A stretch of 64,000 nt of DNA from Halopenitus malekzadehii. GTDB lineage: Archaea; Halobacteriota; Halobacteria; Halobacteriales; Haloferacaceae. Each line of letters begins with the position of its first letter. Position 1 is the first letter of the stretch. The stretch is from NCBI RefSeq assembly GCF_900108505.1, contig NZ_FNWU01000001.1:620001-684000 (forward strand), given 5' to 3'. This document shows positions 42,653 to 50,297 of the stretch, piece by piece. Under the pieces are notes generated by a model. The model was not told the DNA's origin, made no database searches, and worked only from the letters and a program-made list of their open reading frames with translations. The translations under genes and the position numbers were made by a program.

Positions 42653-44428
42653 ATGACCGGCGACGCCGCTGATGCCGACGATCCGGACGGCGACTCCGCC
42701 GACTTGCGACGGCGCGGGCGGTTCGAGCAGCTCCGAGCCCGCTTGCGCGGCGAAACCGGGGACGAGACGGCCACGGAGACGCCGGACGAGGTGGCGGGCG
42801 ATGCGAGCCGTGAGGACGAGAATGCGAGCGAGGATGCGGGCGATACCGCACCCGACGACGTGGATGACCGGTGGCCAGCCGAGGTGGACCCGATTCCGAC
42901 CGAATCCACGACGCCCGCCTCACCATCCACCACGGGGACGGGATCGACGACAGAGAGCGATCCTGAAACGGCCGAGCAGACTGAGCAGACCGAGCAGACC
43001 GAGAGCGATCCCGGGGGGACTGATCGCGCCGAGACGATCGACGGAGCGAAGATGACGACTGGCGCCGATTCGGAGGACGATGCGGATTCCTGGGAATGGG
43101 TGCACGACGAGGGACCACCGGAGGCGGGGGAGACCGGCGACGGAGCGCCCGACCCGGAGTCGGATACGGAGCCGGCAACGGAAACCGACACTGCTGGGGA
43201 GCCGGGAGATGCCGACGATCGCGTCTGGTCCGCGGGGGAGACGGGGACGGACGCGACGGAGACGGACGCCGTCGAGACTCAAGGGGATGTCCCCGCAGAC
43301 GCCGGGGAGTCGGCGGATCGCACGTCAACGGGGCGGATATGGGACGACCCGACGTCGTCGATGTCGGCGACGACGGACACGGATTCGGCGACGACGGACA
43401 CGGATTCGGCGACGACGGACACGGACTCATCGCCGAGGGACACTCGCTCAGTCGAAACGGATGAACCGGCTGAGTCGGTTGAAGCGGATGAGCCCGCTGA
43501 GCTGGCTGAGTCGGCCAAGACTGGGTCATCAGACTCGCAGGAGGCGACGGCGGCATCCGCCATCGAGGCGACGTCCACCGACTCGGATGCGGCCGAATCG
43601 GGTTCGGCCGACTCGGGGACGGCCGGCAGGGAGTCGCCGACGCCGACGTCACCGGTGGGTGACCGGGATTCCGACATCGATCACCTCGGCGAATCACTGG
43701 CTGACGCAACCGATGCATCAGTGCCGACGGGACCCACGAACGAGCCACGATCGGAGTCGGTCCCCGAGCTTCCGACGTTCGACGCGATCGAGCCGGGATC
43801 GAGCGCGCTCGTGCTCAGCCCGTTGTCGGGGCCCCTTTCGACGGCGGCCTGCGGTCGACTGCTCGATGCCGGCGAGGGGGCGGCGGCCGACGCGGTCGGG
43901 TCCGGGCCGGCCGACGAGGATGCGCCGGCGGGACCTCGCGAGCGAAACGTGCTCCTGGTCGCGGTCGAAGCGTCGGCCGCCGAGCGGATCGACGTGTGTC
44001 ACCGGGCGGGCATCGACGCCGGCGAGATCGCAGCGATCGAGGTCGGCAGCCACGGCGGGTCGCGGTCGGTCGCCTCGGAGACGACCGGGGGCGGACAGTC
44101 GGTCTCGGTCACGCGCGTCTCCCGGCCCGGGAACCTCTCGAAGCTCGGCATCCTGATCACCAAACAGCTCTCCGAGTGGGAATCCGACGGGCGGCCGATC
44201 GTCTTCTGTCTGCATTCGTTGACGGCGCTGCAGCAGGCCGTCTCCGACGAGAAGCTGTTCCGGTTTCTCCACGTGTTGACCCGGCGGCTGGCCGCAAGCG
44301 GGTGTCGGGCGCATTTCCATATGGACCCCGACGCCCACCACGAGATGGTCGTCGGGACCGTTCGCCCCATCTTCGACGTCGTCGTCCGGATCGGTCCGAA
44401 CGGGGCCGTCGACGTCGACCGGGAGTGA
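42653..44428 (+). CDS. Large acidic protein with RecA-like C-terminal domain (DUF7504-like)
   Basis: 591 aa from the ATG at 42653. Residues 1-370 are almost entirely low complexity (Asp/Glu/Thr/Ser/Ala), including three copies of a 21-bp repeat encoding ATTDTDS (43364-43426). Residues about 375-591 form a domain: LPTFDAIEPGSSALVLSPLSGP, NVLLVAVEASAAERIDVCHRAG, SRPGNLSKLGILITKQLSEWESDGRPIVFCLHSLTALQQAVSDEKLFRFLHVLTRRL and AHFHMDPDAHHEMVVGTVRPIFDVVVRI (in part). The order of strands fits the RecA/KaiC-like fold, but where a P-loop should stand (SPLSGPLSTAA) no GxxxxGK is seen, so it is probably not an ATPase. I recall such P-loop-less proteins as common in haloarchaea. Start chosen at the first ATG after the linker GTGGGTCATGATTCGG. 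Confidence 0.72.
   Translation: MTGDAADADDPDGDSADLRRRGRFEQLRARLRGETGDETATETPDEVAGDASREDENASEDAGDTAPDDVDDRWPAEVDPIPTESTTPASPSTTGTGSTTESDPETAEQTEQTEQTESDPGGTDRAETIDGAKMTTGADSEDDADSWEWVHDEGPPEAGETGDGAPDPESDTEPATETDTAGEPGDADDRVWSAGETGTDATETDAVETQGDVPADAGESADRTSTGRIWDDPTSSMSATTDTDSATTDTDSATTDTDSSPRDTRSVETDEPAESVEADEPAELAESAKTGSSDSQEATAASAIEATSTDSDAAESGSADSGTAGRESPTPTSPVGDRDSDIDHLGESLADATDASVPTGPTNEPRSESVPELPTFDAIEPGSSALVLSPLSGPLSTAACGRLLDAGEGAAADAVGSGPADEDAPAGPRERNVLLVAVEASAAERIDVCHRAGIDAGEIAAIEVGSHGGSRSVASETTGGGQSVSVTRVSRPGNLSKLGILITKQLSEWESDGRPIVFCLHSLTALQQAVSDEKLFRFLHVLTRRLAASGCRAHFHMDPDAHHEMVVGTVRPIFDVVVRIGPNGAVDVDRE
43364..43426 (+). repeat. 21-bp tandem repeat coding for ATTDTDS
   Basis: Three consecutive copies of a 21-bp unit (each beginning TCGGCGACGACGGACACGGA) lie in frame within the acidic linker of the RecA-like protein. 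Because the unit is 7 codons, changes in copy number keep the frame. Confidence 0.9.
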
Positions 44429-44591
44429 GGGACAGGTTCGAAACGACGATCCCGAAAGCCCTCGGCTGCTCGACGTCCCGCGACCGCACGAGACTGCATC
44501 TCGTTGGCCCTCGTTCGCTTCGTCGCCGGCGCACAGCGCCGGCTTCCATCGGGACCGATCCCGCACAGGTCACGAGAATCCGCTGCGCGCC
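44429..44591. other. Gap after the RecA-like gene with a strong hairpin
   Basis: No gene is seen on either strand in this 163-bp piece of a 408-bp gap. It holds GCCGGCGC (44525-44532) and GCGCCGGC (44536-44543), a perfect 8-bp stem with a 3-nt loop. The flanking text (CGAAAGCCCTCGGCTGCTCG) resembles a sequence type I recall as dispersed between haloarchaeal genes; unverified. It could be a terminator or a repeat-element remnant. Confidence 0.4.
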
Positions 44592-44806
44592 TCAGACCTG
44601 GGGTGCTTGCGGGCCCGGGAACGTCACGGCGCTTTGCGACGTGAGATCGGGAGGCGTGGTCTCCCGGAGGTCCTCGCCGTCGAAGTCGAACGTCGCGATC
44701 GTCGAACGGGGCTTCTGGACGATCGGCCGTCCGACCGTCTCCGTGTGCTTGCACTCGACGATGATCGCGCGCCGTCTTCCCTCGGAGGCGACTCCACAAC
44801 CTTTTA
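44592..44806 (-). pseudogene. Possible remnant of an Mrr-like restriction endonuclease gene
   Basis: On the minus strand an open frame without any usable start encodes a peptide including ASEGRRRAIIVECKHTETVG, then RPIVQKPRSTIATFDFDGED, and stops at 44592. IIVECKHTETVGRPIVQ resembles the (D/E)xK core of Mrr-type restriction endonucleases (VECK...VQK). The frame is blocked upstream by TAG next to the promoter of the 44837 gene, so at best it is a 3' fragment. The match is by eye over about 20 residues. Confidence 0.35.
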
Positions 44807-44813
44807 CCCACTA

Positions 44814-44834
44814 GTTACTCAACTCCTGAGTAAC
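44814..44834 (+). promoter_or_regulatory. GTTACTC-N7-GAGTAAC operator before the sulfoquinovose-synthase-like gene
   Basis: GTTACTC at 44814-44820 is a perfect inverted repeat of GAGTAAC at 44828-44834, ending two bases before the ATG at 44837. It contains TACT-N8-GAGTA (44816-44832), the pattern reported for Halobacterium TrmB. A site overlapping the transcription start of a leaderless gene would fit repression. TATA-like CCTTTTACCC lies at 44800-44809. Confidence 0.65.
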
Positions 44835-44836
44835 CA

Positions 44837-46120
44837 ATGACGATCCTCGTCACGGGCGCCGACGGCTACATCGGCTGGCCCACCGCGCTGCGCATCGCGA
44901 CACGGACCGATGATCGCGTCCTGCTGACCGACACCTTCGGGCGCCGGGAGTGGGTTTCGGAGGTCGGCTCGACGTCGGCGATCCCGATCGCGTCGATGGC
45001 GGAGCGCCTCGACGCCGCCGAGGAGGTTCACGGCTGTGCAAACCTCTCGTTCGTCGAGGGCGACCTGACCGATCGGTCGTTCGTCGACGAGCTGCTGCAG
45101 GTCCACGAGCCGGAGACGGTCGTCCACACGGCCGCCCAGCCCTCCGCGCCCTACTCGCAGATCAACGGCGAGCGCGCGAACTTCACCCAGCACAACAACA
45201 TGCAGGCCACGCGCAACCTCGCGTGGGGGCTCCACGAGAACGACCTCTCGGACACCCACCTGATCGAGACGACGACGACCGGCGTCTACGGCGCCCCCGA
45301 GTTCCCCATCCCCGAGGGCGGCGCGACGATGGAACACGACGGCGAGCGCGACGACGTCCCCTTCCCCGCGATGGCTGGCAGCTGGTACCACCTCACTAAG
45401 AGTCACGACGCCGCCAACCTCCGGCTGGCTCACGAGCAGTTCGACATCCCTGTTTCGGACGTTCGGACCGCGATCACCTACGGGACCGGAACCGCCGAGA
45501 CCGCGGCGGACGACCGGCTCGCCACCCGGTTCGACTTCGACTACTACTTCGGCGTCGTCGCCCACCGCTTTGCCGCCCAGGCGGTCGCGGGCTACCCCAT
45601 CACGGTCTACGGAAAGGGCGAACAGCGCAAGCCCTTCGTCGCGCTCGAGGACGCCGTCGAGGGCCTCGCCCGCCTCGCGCTCGGCGACCCCGACGATCGG
45701 CCCGCCGATCACGCCGTCTACAACCAGGTCACCCGCCCGATCTCCATCGTCGAAATGGGCACCACGATCGCCGACGTCGCCGCCGAGTTCGATCTCGGCA
45801 CCGAGGTCGAACACTTCGAGAACCCCCGCGACGAGGACGAGACGCACAAGATGGCGATCGAAAACGACCGCTACCTCGACCTCATCGACGGCCAGTCGGT
45901 CACCTTCGAGGCGGGCATTCGCGACGTGATCGAGGCCCTCCTCGAGAACGCCGACACGATCGCCGCCCACGAGGACCGCTTCCTCCCCGGCGTGCTCGAG
46001 GACCGCCTCGCGGCGGAGGCGGAAACGGACGCTGACGCCGACGCCGCCGACGCAACTGACGCCGCCGACGCCACTGACACAACAGGCGACGACCAGGAGC
46101 CCGAGGTGGAGGCTCGGTGA
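44837..46120 (+). CDS. UDP-sulfoquinovose synthase-like (SQD1/Agl3) epimerase/dehydratase
   Basis: 427 aa. Extended SDR fold: ILVTGADGYIGWPTALRIATR (Rossmann), the SQD1-type substrate region SAPYSQINGERANFTQHNNMQATRNL, and SWYHLTKSHDAANL with the catalytic YxxxK. Plant SQD1 has the same APYS...RA.YTQHNN and FYHLSKVHDSHNI motifs, which ordinary GalE-type epimerases lack; it adds sulfite to UDP-glucose. Archaeal Agl3 makes sulfoquinovose for S-layer N-glycans, so a role in a sulfated glycan or lipid is likely. The C-terminal 25 residues are Ala/Asp/Thr repeats. An operator-like palindrome ends just before the ATG, and the next epimerase overlaps by 4 bp. Confidence 0.82.
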   Translation: MTILVTGADGYIGWPTALRIATRTDDRVLLTDTFGRREWVSEVGSTSAIPIASMAERLDAAEEVHGCANLSFVEGDLTDRSFVDELLQVHEPETVVHTAAQPSAPYSQINGERANFTQHNNMQATRNLAWGLHENDLSDTHLIETTTTGVYGAPEFPIPEGGATMEHDGERDDVPFPAMAGSWYHLTKSHDAANLRLAHEQFDIPVSDVRTAITYGTGTAETAADDRLATRFDFDYYFGVVAHRFAAQAVAGYPITVYGKGEQRKPFVALEDAVEGLARLALGDPDDRPADHAVYNQVTRPISIVEMGTTIADVAAEFDLGTEVEHFENPRDEDETHKMAIENDRYLDLIDGQSVTFEAGIRDVIEALLENADTIAAHEDRFLPGVLEDRLAAEAETDADADAADATDAADATDTTGDDQEPEVEAR

Positions 46121-47109
46121 CCACCACGACCACGACCACGACCGCCCCCCGACACGTCCTCGTCACCGGCGGCTGCGGCTACATCGGGAGCGCGCTCGTG
46201 CCACGTCTGCGCGCGGACGACCGCGTTGCGACCGTCACGGTCCTCGATGACCTCTCCGGGTCCTCCCCGCGAAACCTGCTCGCAAGCGGGCTCGCGACCG
46301 ACGACACGATCCGGTTCCGCCGCGGCGACGTCACGGAGTACGGCGACGTCGAGTCGGCGATGCGCCCGGCCGACACCGTGATCCACCTCGCAGCCATCAC
46401 GGGTGCGGCCTCGACCCACGACCGCCCCGCGGAGACCGCCCGCGTGAACTACGACGCGACCGAGCACGTCCTCCGGGCCGCCGGCAAGCTGGGCGTCTCC
46501 AACGTCGTCTTCGCCTCCTCGTGTAACGTCTACGGGCGGGCGGCCGCCGAGGACATCAACGAGACCGTCGATCCCGACCCGATCAACCCCTACGCCGAGA
46601 CGAAGCTCCGCGCCGAGGGCCTCCTCGAGGAGGCGATCGACGAGTACGACCTGACGGGCACGGCCCTCCGGATGAGCACGAACTACGGCTACGCCCCCGG
46701 CGTCCGGTTCAACCTCGTCGTCAACCACTTCGTCTTCCGCGCGCTCACCGACCGTCCCCTCACGGTCTACGGCGACGGGAGCAACTGGCGCCCGTTCATC
46801 CACGTGACCGACGCCGCCCGCGCGTACGCACACGCCGCCCTCGACCCCGAGAGCTGGGACCGCCTCGTCTACAACGTCGGCGACGACGCCGCCAACTACC
46901 GCATCGCGGAGATCGCCGAGGCCGTCCGCGAGGAACTCGACCGAGATCTCGACGTCACCTACCTCGAGGAGGAACATCCCGGCCCCTCCTACAACGTGAA
47001 CTTCGACCGCCTCGCGGAGACCGGCTTCGAGACGGAGCGCTCCCTCCGGGAGGGCATCCGCGATCTGGCCGACCGCTTCGGCGAGGACGCCCCGATCGCG
47101 ACGGCGTAG
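46117..47109 (+). CDS. NAD-dependent nucleotide-sugar epimerase/dehydratase
   Basis: 330 aa from the GTG at 46117, overlapping the stop of the SQD1-like gene (GTGA), so the two are translationally coupled. Extended SDR: HVLVTGGCGYIGSALVPRL (NAD site), DTVIHLAAITGAASTHDRP, SSCNVYG, and YAETKLRAEGL with the catalytic YxxxK. The C-terminal half has VYGDGSNWRPFIHVTDAARAY, typical of GalE/dTDP-glucose dehydratase relatives. The product is probably a 4-epimerised or 4-keto NDP-sugar; the exact substrate cannot be told. An N-terminal Thr run (TTTTTTTT) encoded by ACC/ACG/ACN codons is odd. Confidence 0.82.
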   Translation: MTTTTTTTTAPRHVLVTGGCGYIGSALVPRLRADDRVATVTVLDDLSGSSPRNLLASGLATDDTIRFRRGDVTEYGDVESAMRPADTVIHLAAITGAASTHDRPAETARVNYDATEHVLRAAGKLGVSNVVFASSCNVYGRAAAEDINETVDPDPINPYAETKLRAEGLLEEAIDEYDLTGTALRMSTNYGYAPGVRFNLVVNHFVFRALTDRPLTVYGDGSNWRPFIHVTDAARAYAHAALDPESWDRLVYNVGDDAANYRIAEIAEAVREELDRDLDVTYLEEEHPGPSYNVNFDRLAETGFETERSLREGIRDLADRFGEDAPIATA

Positions 47110-47312
47110 TGTCGCTCCCCCGCGATCGCATCCAGCATATCGGGTGGGACAGCGTTGCCGTTCACACCGATCGATCCGGCATCGTGCCACGGAGTGGCGC
47201 CGTATCACCCACCTCACGTCGTCGACGACTCACGCCGCTCTCCGGACCGACCCTCGACGACCCCCGTAGCCGAAACGTGGCCTATTTGCCGCCACGTCCC
47301 GCGACCCAGAGT

Positions 47313-48296
47313 ATGACGAGTCAGACGACCGTCGCCGTGACCGGCGCGGCCGGGTTCATCGGCAGCAAGGTGGTGCGCCTGCTTCGGGAGGCACACCCCG
47401 ACTGGGAGATCGTCGCCGTCGACAACTTCTACCTCGGCGACGTCCGCCGGATCGGCGACGTCGAGGTCGAACACGTCGACGTCCGGAACCGTGATCGGCT
47501 GGAGGACGCGCTCGCGGGCGCCGACGTCGTCTGCCACCTGGCGGCGATAAGCGGCGTCGACGACTGCGAGGACCACGCCGATCTCGCCTATGAGGTGAAC
47601 GTCCAGGGGACGACCAACGTCGCGTGGTGCTGCCGGAAGACCGGGGCCGCACTCGTGTTTCCGTTCAGCATGGCGGTGCTCGGCGACCCCGAGTCGTTCC
47701 CGATCACCGTCGACGACGCCCGCGACCCGATGAACTGGTACGGGCGCACGAAGGTGCTCGGCGAGCACGCGATCGAGGACCTCGCGGACGGCGCGTTCCC
47801 GGCCCACCTCTACCTCAAGTCGAACCTCTACGGCGAACACGAGATCGACGGCCGGCGCGTCTCGAAGGGGACGGTCATCAACTTCTTCGTCGGTCGCGTG
47901 CTTGCCGGCGAGCCCCTCACCGTCTATGAACCCGGGACGCAGGCGCGAAACTACGTCCACGTCACCGACGTCGCGCGGGCGTACGTCCGGAGCACGGAGC
48001 GACTCCTCGAGGCGCTCGATGCCGGCGAGACCGGCGTGCGGAAGTACGAGATCGCCTCCGAGGAGGACCCGAGCGTGATGTCGGTCGCGAAGCTGACCGC
48101 GTCGATCGCCCGCGAGGAGCTCGGCGTCGACCCCGAGGTGACGCTGCTTGAGAACCCCCGCGAGGAGACGCTCGTCGACGCCTTCGACGTCAACATCGAC
48201 GCCGCCCGGACCGATCTCGGGTGGGCACCCGAACACACCGTCGAGGACTCGATCCGTCGACTGCTCCGCGAACGCGCGGACGAGCTCGACGTCTGA
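47313..48296 (+). CDS. NAD-dependent nucleotide-sugar epimerase
   Basis: 327 aa from the ATG at 47313, with TATA-like CCTATTTGCC 23-32 nt upstream; in-frame codons back to 47109 are not coding. Extended SDR: VAVTGAAGFIGSKVVRLL, DVVCHLAAISGVDDCED, a Ser/Tyr catalytic set with WYGRTKVLGEHAIE (YxxxK) and VYEPGTQARNYVHVTDVARAY. It is close in type to UDP-glucose 4-epimerase or UDP-glucuronate epimerase families. It is the third sugar-nucleotide enzyme in a row, but has its own promoter and so may be regulated apart from the first two. The 203-bp gap before it has no gene. Confidence 0.82.
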   Translation: MTSQTTVAVTGAAGFIGSKVVRLLREAHPDWEIVAVDNFYLGDVRRIGDVEVEHVDVRNRDRLEDALAGADVVCHLAAISGVDDCEDHADLAYEVNVQGTTNVAWCCRKTGAALVFPFSMAVLGDPESFPITVDDARDPMNWYGRTKVLGEHAIEDLADGAFPAHLYLKSNLYGEHEIDGRRVSKGTVINFFVGRVLAGEPLTVYEPGTQARNYVHVTDVARAYVRSTERLLEALDAGETGVRKYEIASEEDPSVMSVAKLTASIAREELGVDPEVTLLENPREETLVDAFDVNIDAARTDLGWAPEHTVEDSIRRLLRERADELDV

Positions 48297-48370
48297 GACG
48301 AGTTACGAACGACGTCCCGGTCCGTCGTTTCACCATATACATTTACGTGTACGTGTACACGATATCGGGT

Positions 48371-48604
48371 ATGGCGACGAAAACGATCACCGTGACCGAG
48401 GAGGCCTACGAGCGGTTGCGGGAGATGAAGCGGGATGACGAGAGCTTCACCGACGTCCTCCTGCGGGTGACGGGAGATGAACGTGACGTGATGAAGGGGT
48501 TCGGGGCCTGGAAGGGGGCGGGACTCCGGGACGCGGTCGACGACGCGAGTGACGAGTTGGACGAGGACTTCAAGGACCGACAGAATGCACTGTTTAGGCG
48601 CTAA
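48371..48604 (+). CDS. vapB: VapB-type antitoxin (DUF217-like)
   Basis: 77 aa. MATKTITVTEEAYERLREMKRDDESFTDVLLRVTG is the typical archaeal VapB N-terminal ribbon-helix-helix-like DNA-binding part, and the rest (DAVDDASDELDEDFKDRQNALFRR) is an acidic toxin-binding tail. It overlaps vapC by 20 bp. AT-rich ATATACATTTACG at 48335-48347 supplies the promoter about 25-35 nt upstream. As for other VapBC pairs, autoregulation is expected. Confidence 0.85.
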   Translation: MATKTITVTEEAYERLREMKRDDESFTDVLLRVTGDERDVMKGFGAWKGAGLRDAVDDASDELDEDFKDRQNALFRR

Positions 48605-48971
48605 CGCGTTGATCGACTATCTCGAGGGGGAGCCGAAGATCGCCACGTTTCTCGAGGAGACCGATCGCCGTCCTCTGTTCGCATCCACGATCGCGCTGCA
48701 CGAGGTGTTCGTCGGCGCCGCGCGGCTGCGCGGGCGATCGGGGGTGGCGGACGCCCGTTCGGACCTCGACTGGGTCGAACCGCTGGAACTCTCGCCCGGC
48801 GGCGCGGCCGAGGCCGCCGTGATCGACGCGGAACTCCGGGACGCGGGAACGCCGATAGGGGCGATGGACACGATCATCGCAGGAACGGTCCGCGATGCGG
48901 GAGCGACGCTTGTCACGGCAGACGGCCACTTCGATGCGGTTCGCGACCTCGACGTCCGGCGGTATCGGTGA
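48585..48971 (+). CDS. vapC: VapC-type PIN toxin with first catalytic Asp replaced
   Basis: 128 aa from the ATG at 48585. The PIN domain starts MHCLGANALIDYLEGE, where VapC toxins have LDTN or LDAN with the first metal-binding aspartate. Here the codon is GGC, Gly5. The other acidic residues remain (Glu in STIALHEVFVGA, Asp in GAMDTIIAGT and in VTADGHFDAV). With one of four metal ligands lost the RNase is probably weak or inactive, though LID offers a nearby Asp. The antitoxin is intact. It converges on the TrmB-family gene. Confidence 0.85.
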   Translation: MHCLGANALIDYLEGEPKIATFLEETDRRPLFASTIALHEVFVGAARLRGRSGVADARSDLDWVEPLELSPGGAAEAAVIDAELRDAGTPIGAMDTIIAGTVRDAGATLVTADGHFDAVRDLDVRRYR

Positions 48972-49002
48972 GGTACGACGAGTCGGGACACGCCGAGATG
49001 AT

Positions 49003-49860
49003 TCACGAATACGGGTCGGCCGCGAGGGTGTCGTACTCCCAGGTGAGCTGGAAGTACCGTTCGAGCCCGGCCACGAACGACGGGTTCTCCGTGACCGCGG
49101 CCTGCCGTTTATGAAGGGGGATCTCCTCCTCCTCGACGAGCAACACGGCGCGACCGGAGTCGTACGCCATACTCGGGTCCGCGATCGTTCCGCGCCAGGG
49201 CAACCGCGTCGCGCTGAACCGGACCGCGACGTCGGGGTACTCCTCGCGGAGGCGCGCCACCGTTCGCTCCTGCACCGCGGCGTTCTCCGCGCTTAACAGC
49301 GATGGGTCCAGAAAGAGCACGCGGAGGTCCCGGCCGCGATCGATCGCGTCCGCGACGGTCGGCTCGACCGACTCCAAATACTCGAAACTCTTCGTGAGCA
49401 CGTCGACGCGCTCGGCCGCGCCCCGATACAGCGACCGCGTCTCGGCCTCGCTGGGGTCGCCGACGTCGACGACGTGGAACAGCTCCTCGGTCGGGGAGAT
49501 GTCCTCGCTCGCGCGCTCGTAGAGGGGCCCGAGCGTCTCCAGGAATTCCTCGCGAACCGACTCGATCTCAGCACGGTAGGATTCGTACGACTGCCGGCGG
49601 TTTTCGACGGCGCGATCGAGGATCGTCGCTGGCGGCTTCGGCTGGTACTGCTTGGGTCGTCCCGGAATGACCTTGATGTAGCCCGCGTCGGCCAGCTCGT
49701 CGAGCACGCCGTAAATACGGGCTTTCGGGATCCCCGTCGCTTCCGAGAGGTCCGGGGCGGTCGTGCGCCCGAGTTCCAGCAACCGCTCCAGCGCCCGCTC
49801 CTCGTACTCGGTGCGGTCGAGCGTCGCCAACAGATCGCTGGGATCGCGCTCGGTGGCCAT
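49003..49860 (-). CDS. TrmB-family transcription regulator
   Basis: 285 aa from the ATG at 49860. A TATA box ATTAAAGAC (RC of 49883-49891) is about 25 nt upstream, so leaderless; upstream frames are not coding. Residues 15-75 are the TrmB winged helix (TEYEERALERLLELGRTTAPDLSEATGIPKARIYGVLDELADAGYIKVI, in part). A coiled linker at 85-115 (AVENRRQSYESYRAEIESVREEF) and a phospholipase-D-like C-terminal half (RVDVLTKSFEYLESVEPTVADAIDRGRDLRVLFLDPS, in part) follow, as in the shorter TrmB group without the sugar-binding barrel of Thermococcus TrmB. It lies between two GTTACTC/GAGTAAC sites and next to nucleotide-sugar genes, so it is the natural candidate to bind them. Confidence 0.85.
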   Translation of the reverse strand: MATERDPSDLLATLDRTEYEERALERLLELGRTTAPDLSEATGIPKARIYGVLDELADAGYIKVIPGRPKQYQPKPPATILDRAVENRRQSYESYRAEIESVREEFLETLGPLYERASEDISPTEELFHVVDVGDPSEAETRSLYRGAAERVDVLTKSFEYLESVEPTVADAIDRGRDLRVLFLDPSLLSAENAAVQERTVARLREEYPDVAVRFSATRLPWRGTIADPSMAYDSGRAVLLVEEEEIPLHKRQAAVTENPSFVAGLERYFQLTWEYDTLAADPYS

Positions 49861-50020
49861 ATGCCGACCTGCGCCGCAAGCGTCTTTAATCCACAGTTTC
49901 CTGCGTCGACGTCGCCGACGAGTACCGTGCCTTCGTCCTGCACCGATTTCGCTCATCCCGAACGGATCCGAGATACCGGAACCGATGTCACCGACCCGAA
50001 GATTGATACCACGACGGATA

Positions 50021-50041
50021 GTTACTCGAAATATGAGTAAC
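50021..50041 (+). promoter_or_regulatory. GTTACTC-N7-GAGTAAC operator over the start of the 40-aa gene
   Basis: GTTACTC at 50021-50027 and GAGTAAC at 50035-50041 are perfect inverted repeats with a 7-nt spacer containing GAAATAT. The ATG of the small gene (50033-50035) lies inside the site. It contains TACT-N8-GAGTA at 50023-50039, identical in geometry to the site at 44814. Confidence 0.65.
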
Positions 50042-50155
50042 AAAGTCGTCGCCGACGACGAGCACCTTGCCGACGTCGAGGACGGAGCCGGCTGTACGGA
50101 GATCTGGGAAAAACTGAGCGCGCAACGAGCCGCGGCCGACGTCGACGAGGAGTGA
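50033..50155 (+). CDS. Conserved small acidic protein (40 aa)
   Basis: Protein MSNKVVADDEHLADVEDGAG followed by CTEIWEKLSAQRAAADVDEE. The start lies inside the operator palindrome and the gene is probably leaderless, with AT-rich GATTGATACC about 25-30 nt upstream. The pattern VEDGAGCTEIWEKLS is one I recall from small haloarchaeal proteins, which supports a real gene despite its size; it has a single cysteine. The frame after its stop could encode a hydrophobic stretch (VFPTSAVLFVFAAVAAGAAFVL) from 50170, but no start links them. Function unknown. Confidence 0.6.
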   Translation: MSNKVVADDEHLADVEDGAGCTEIWEKLSAQRAAADVDEE

Positions 50156-50297
50156 TCTCGCTCGGTACGAGGTATTCCCCACGAGCGCGGTCCTGTTCGT
50201 CTTCGCAGCCGTCGCGGCCGGTGCCGCGTTCGTCCTCTCGGATGAGCGACCCTCCTCTGACCCAGAACCACTCGACGCGAGCCGCCCCGATGTGGAG

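Noticed and set aside
42339-43748. Minus-strand 469-residue open frame over the acidic linkers
   Set aside because: It is the complement of Asp/Ser/Thr repeats and gives an Arg/Ser/Pro-rich peptide with no domain.
50156-50297. Hydrophobic stretch after the 40-aa gene
   Set aside because: It reads like a single membrane helix but has no start codon in frame near it, and the downstream part runs into the Usp gene on the opposite strand.
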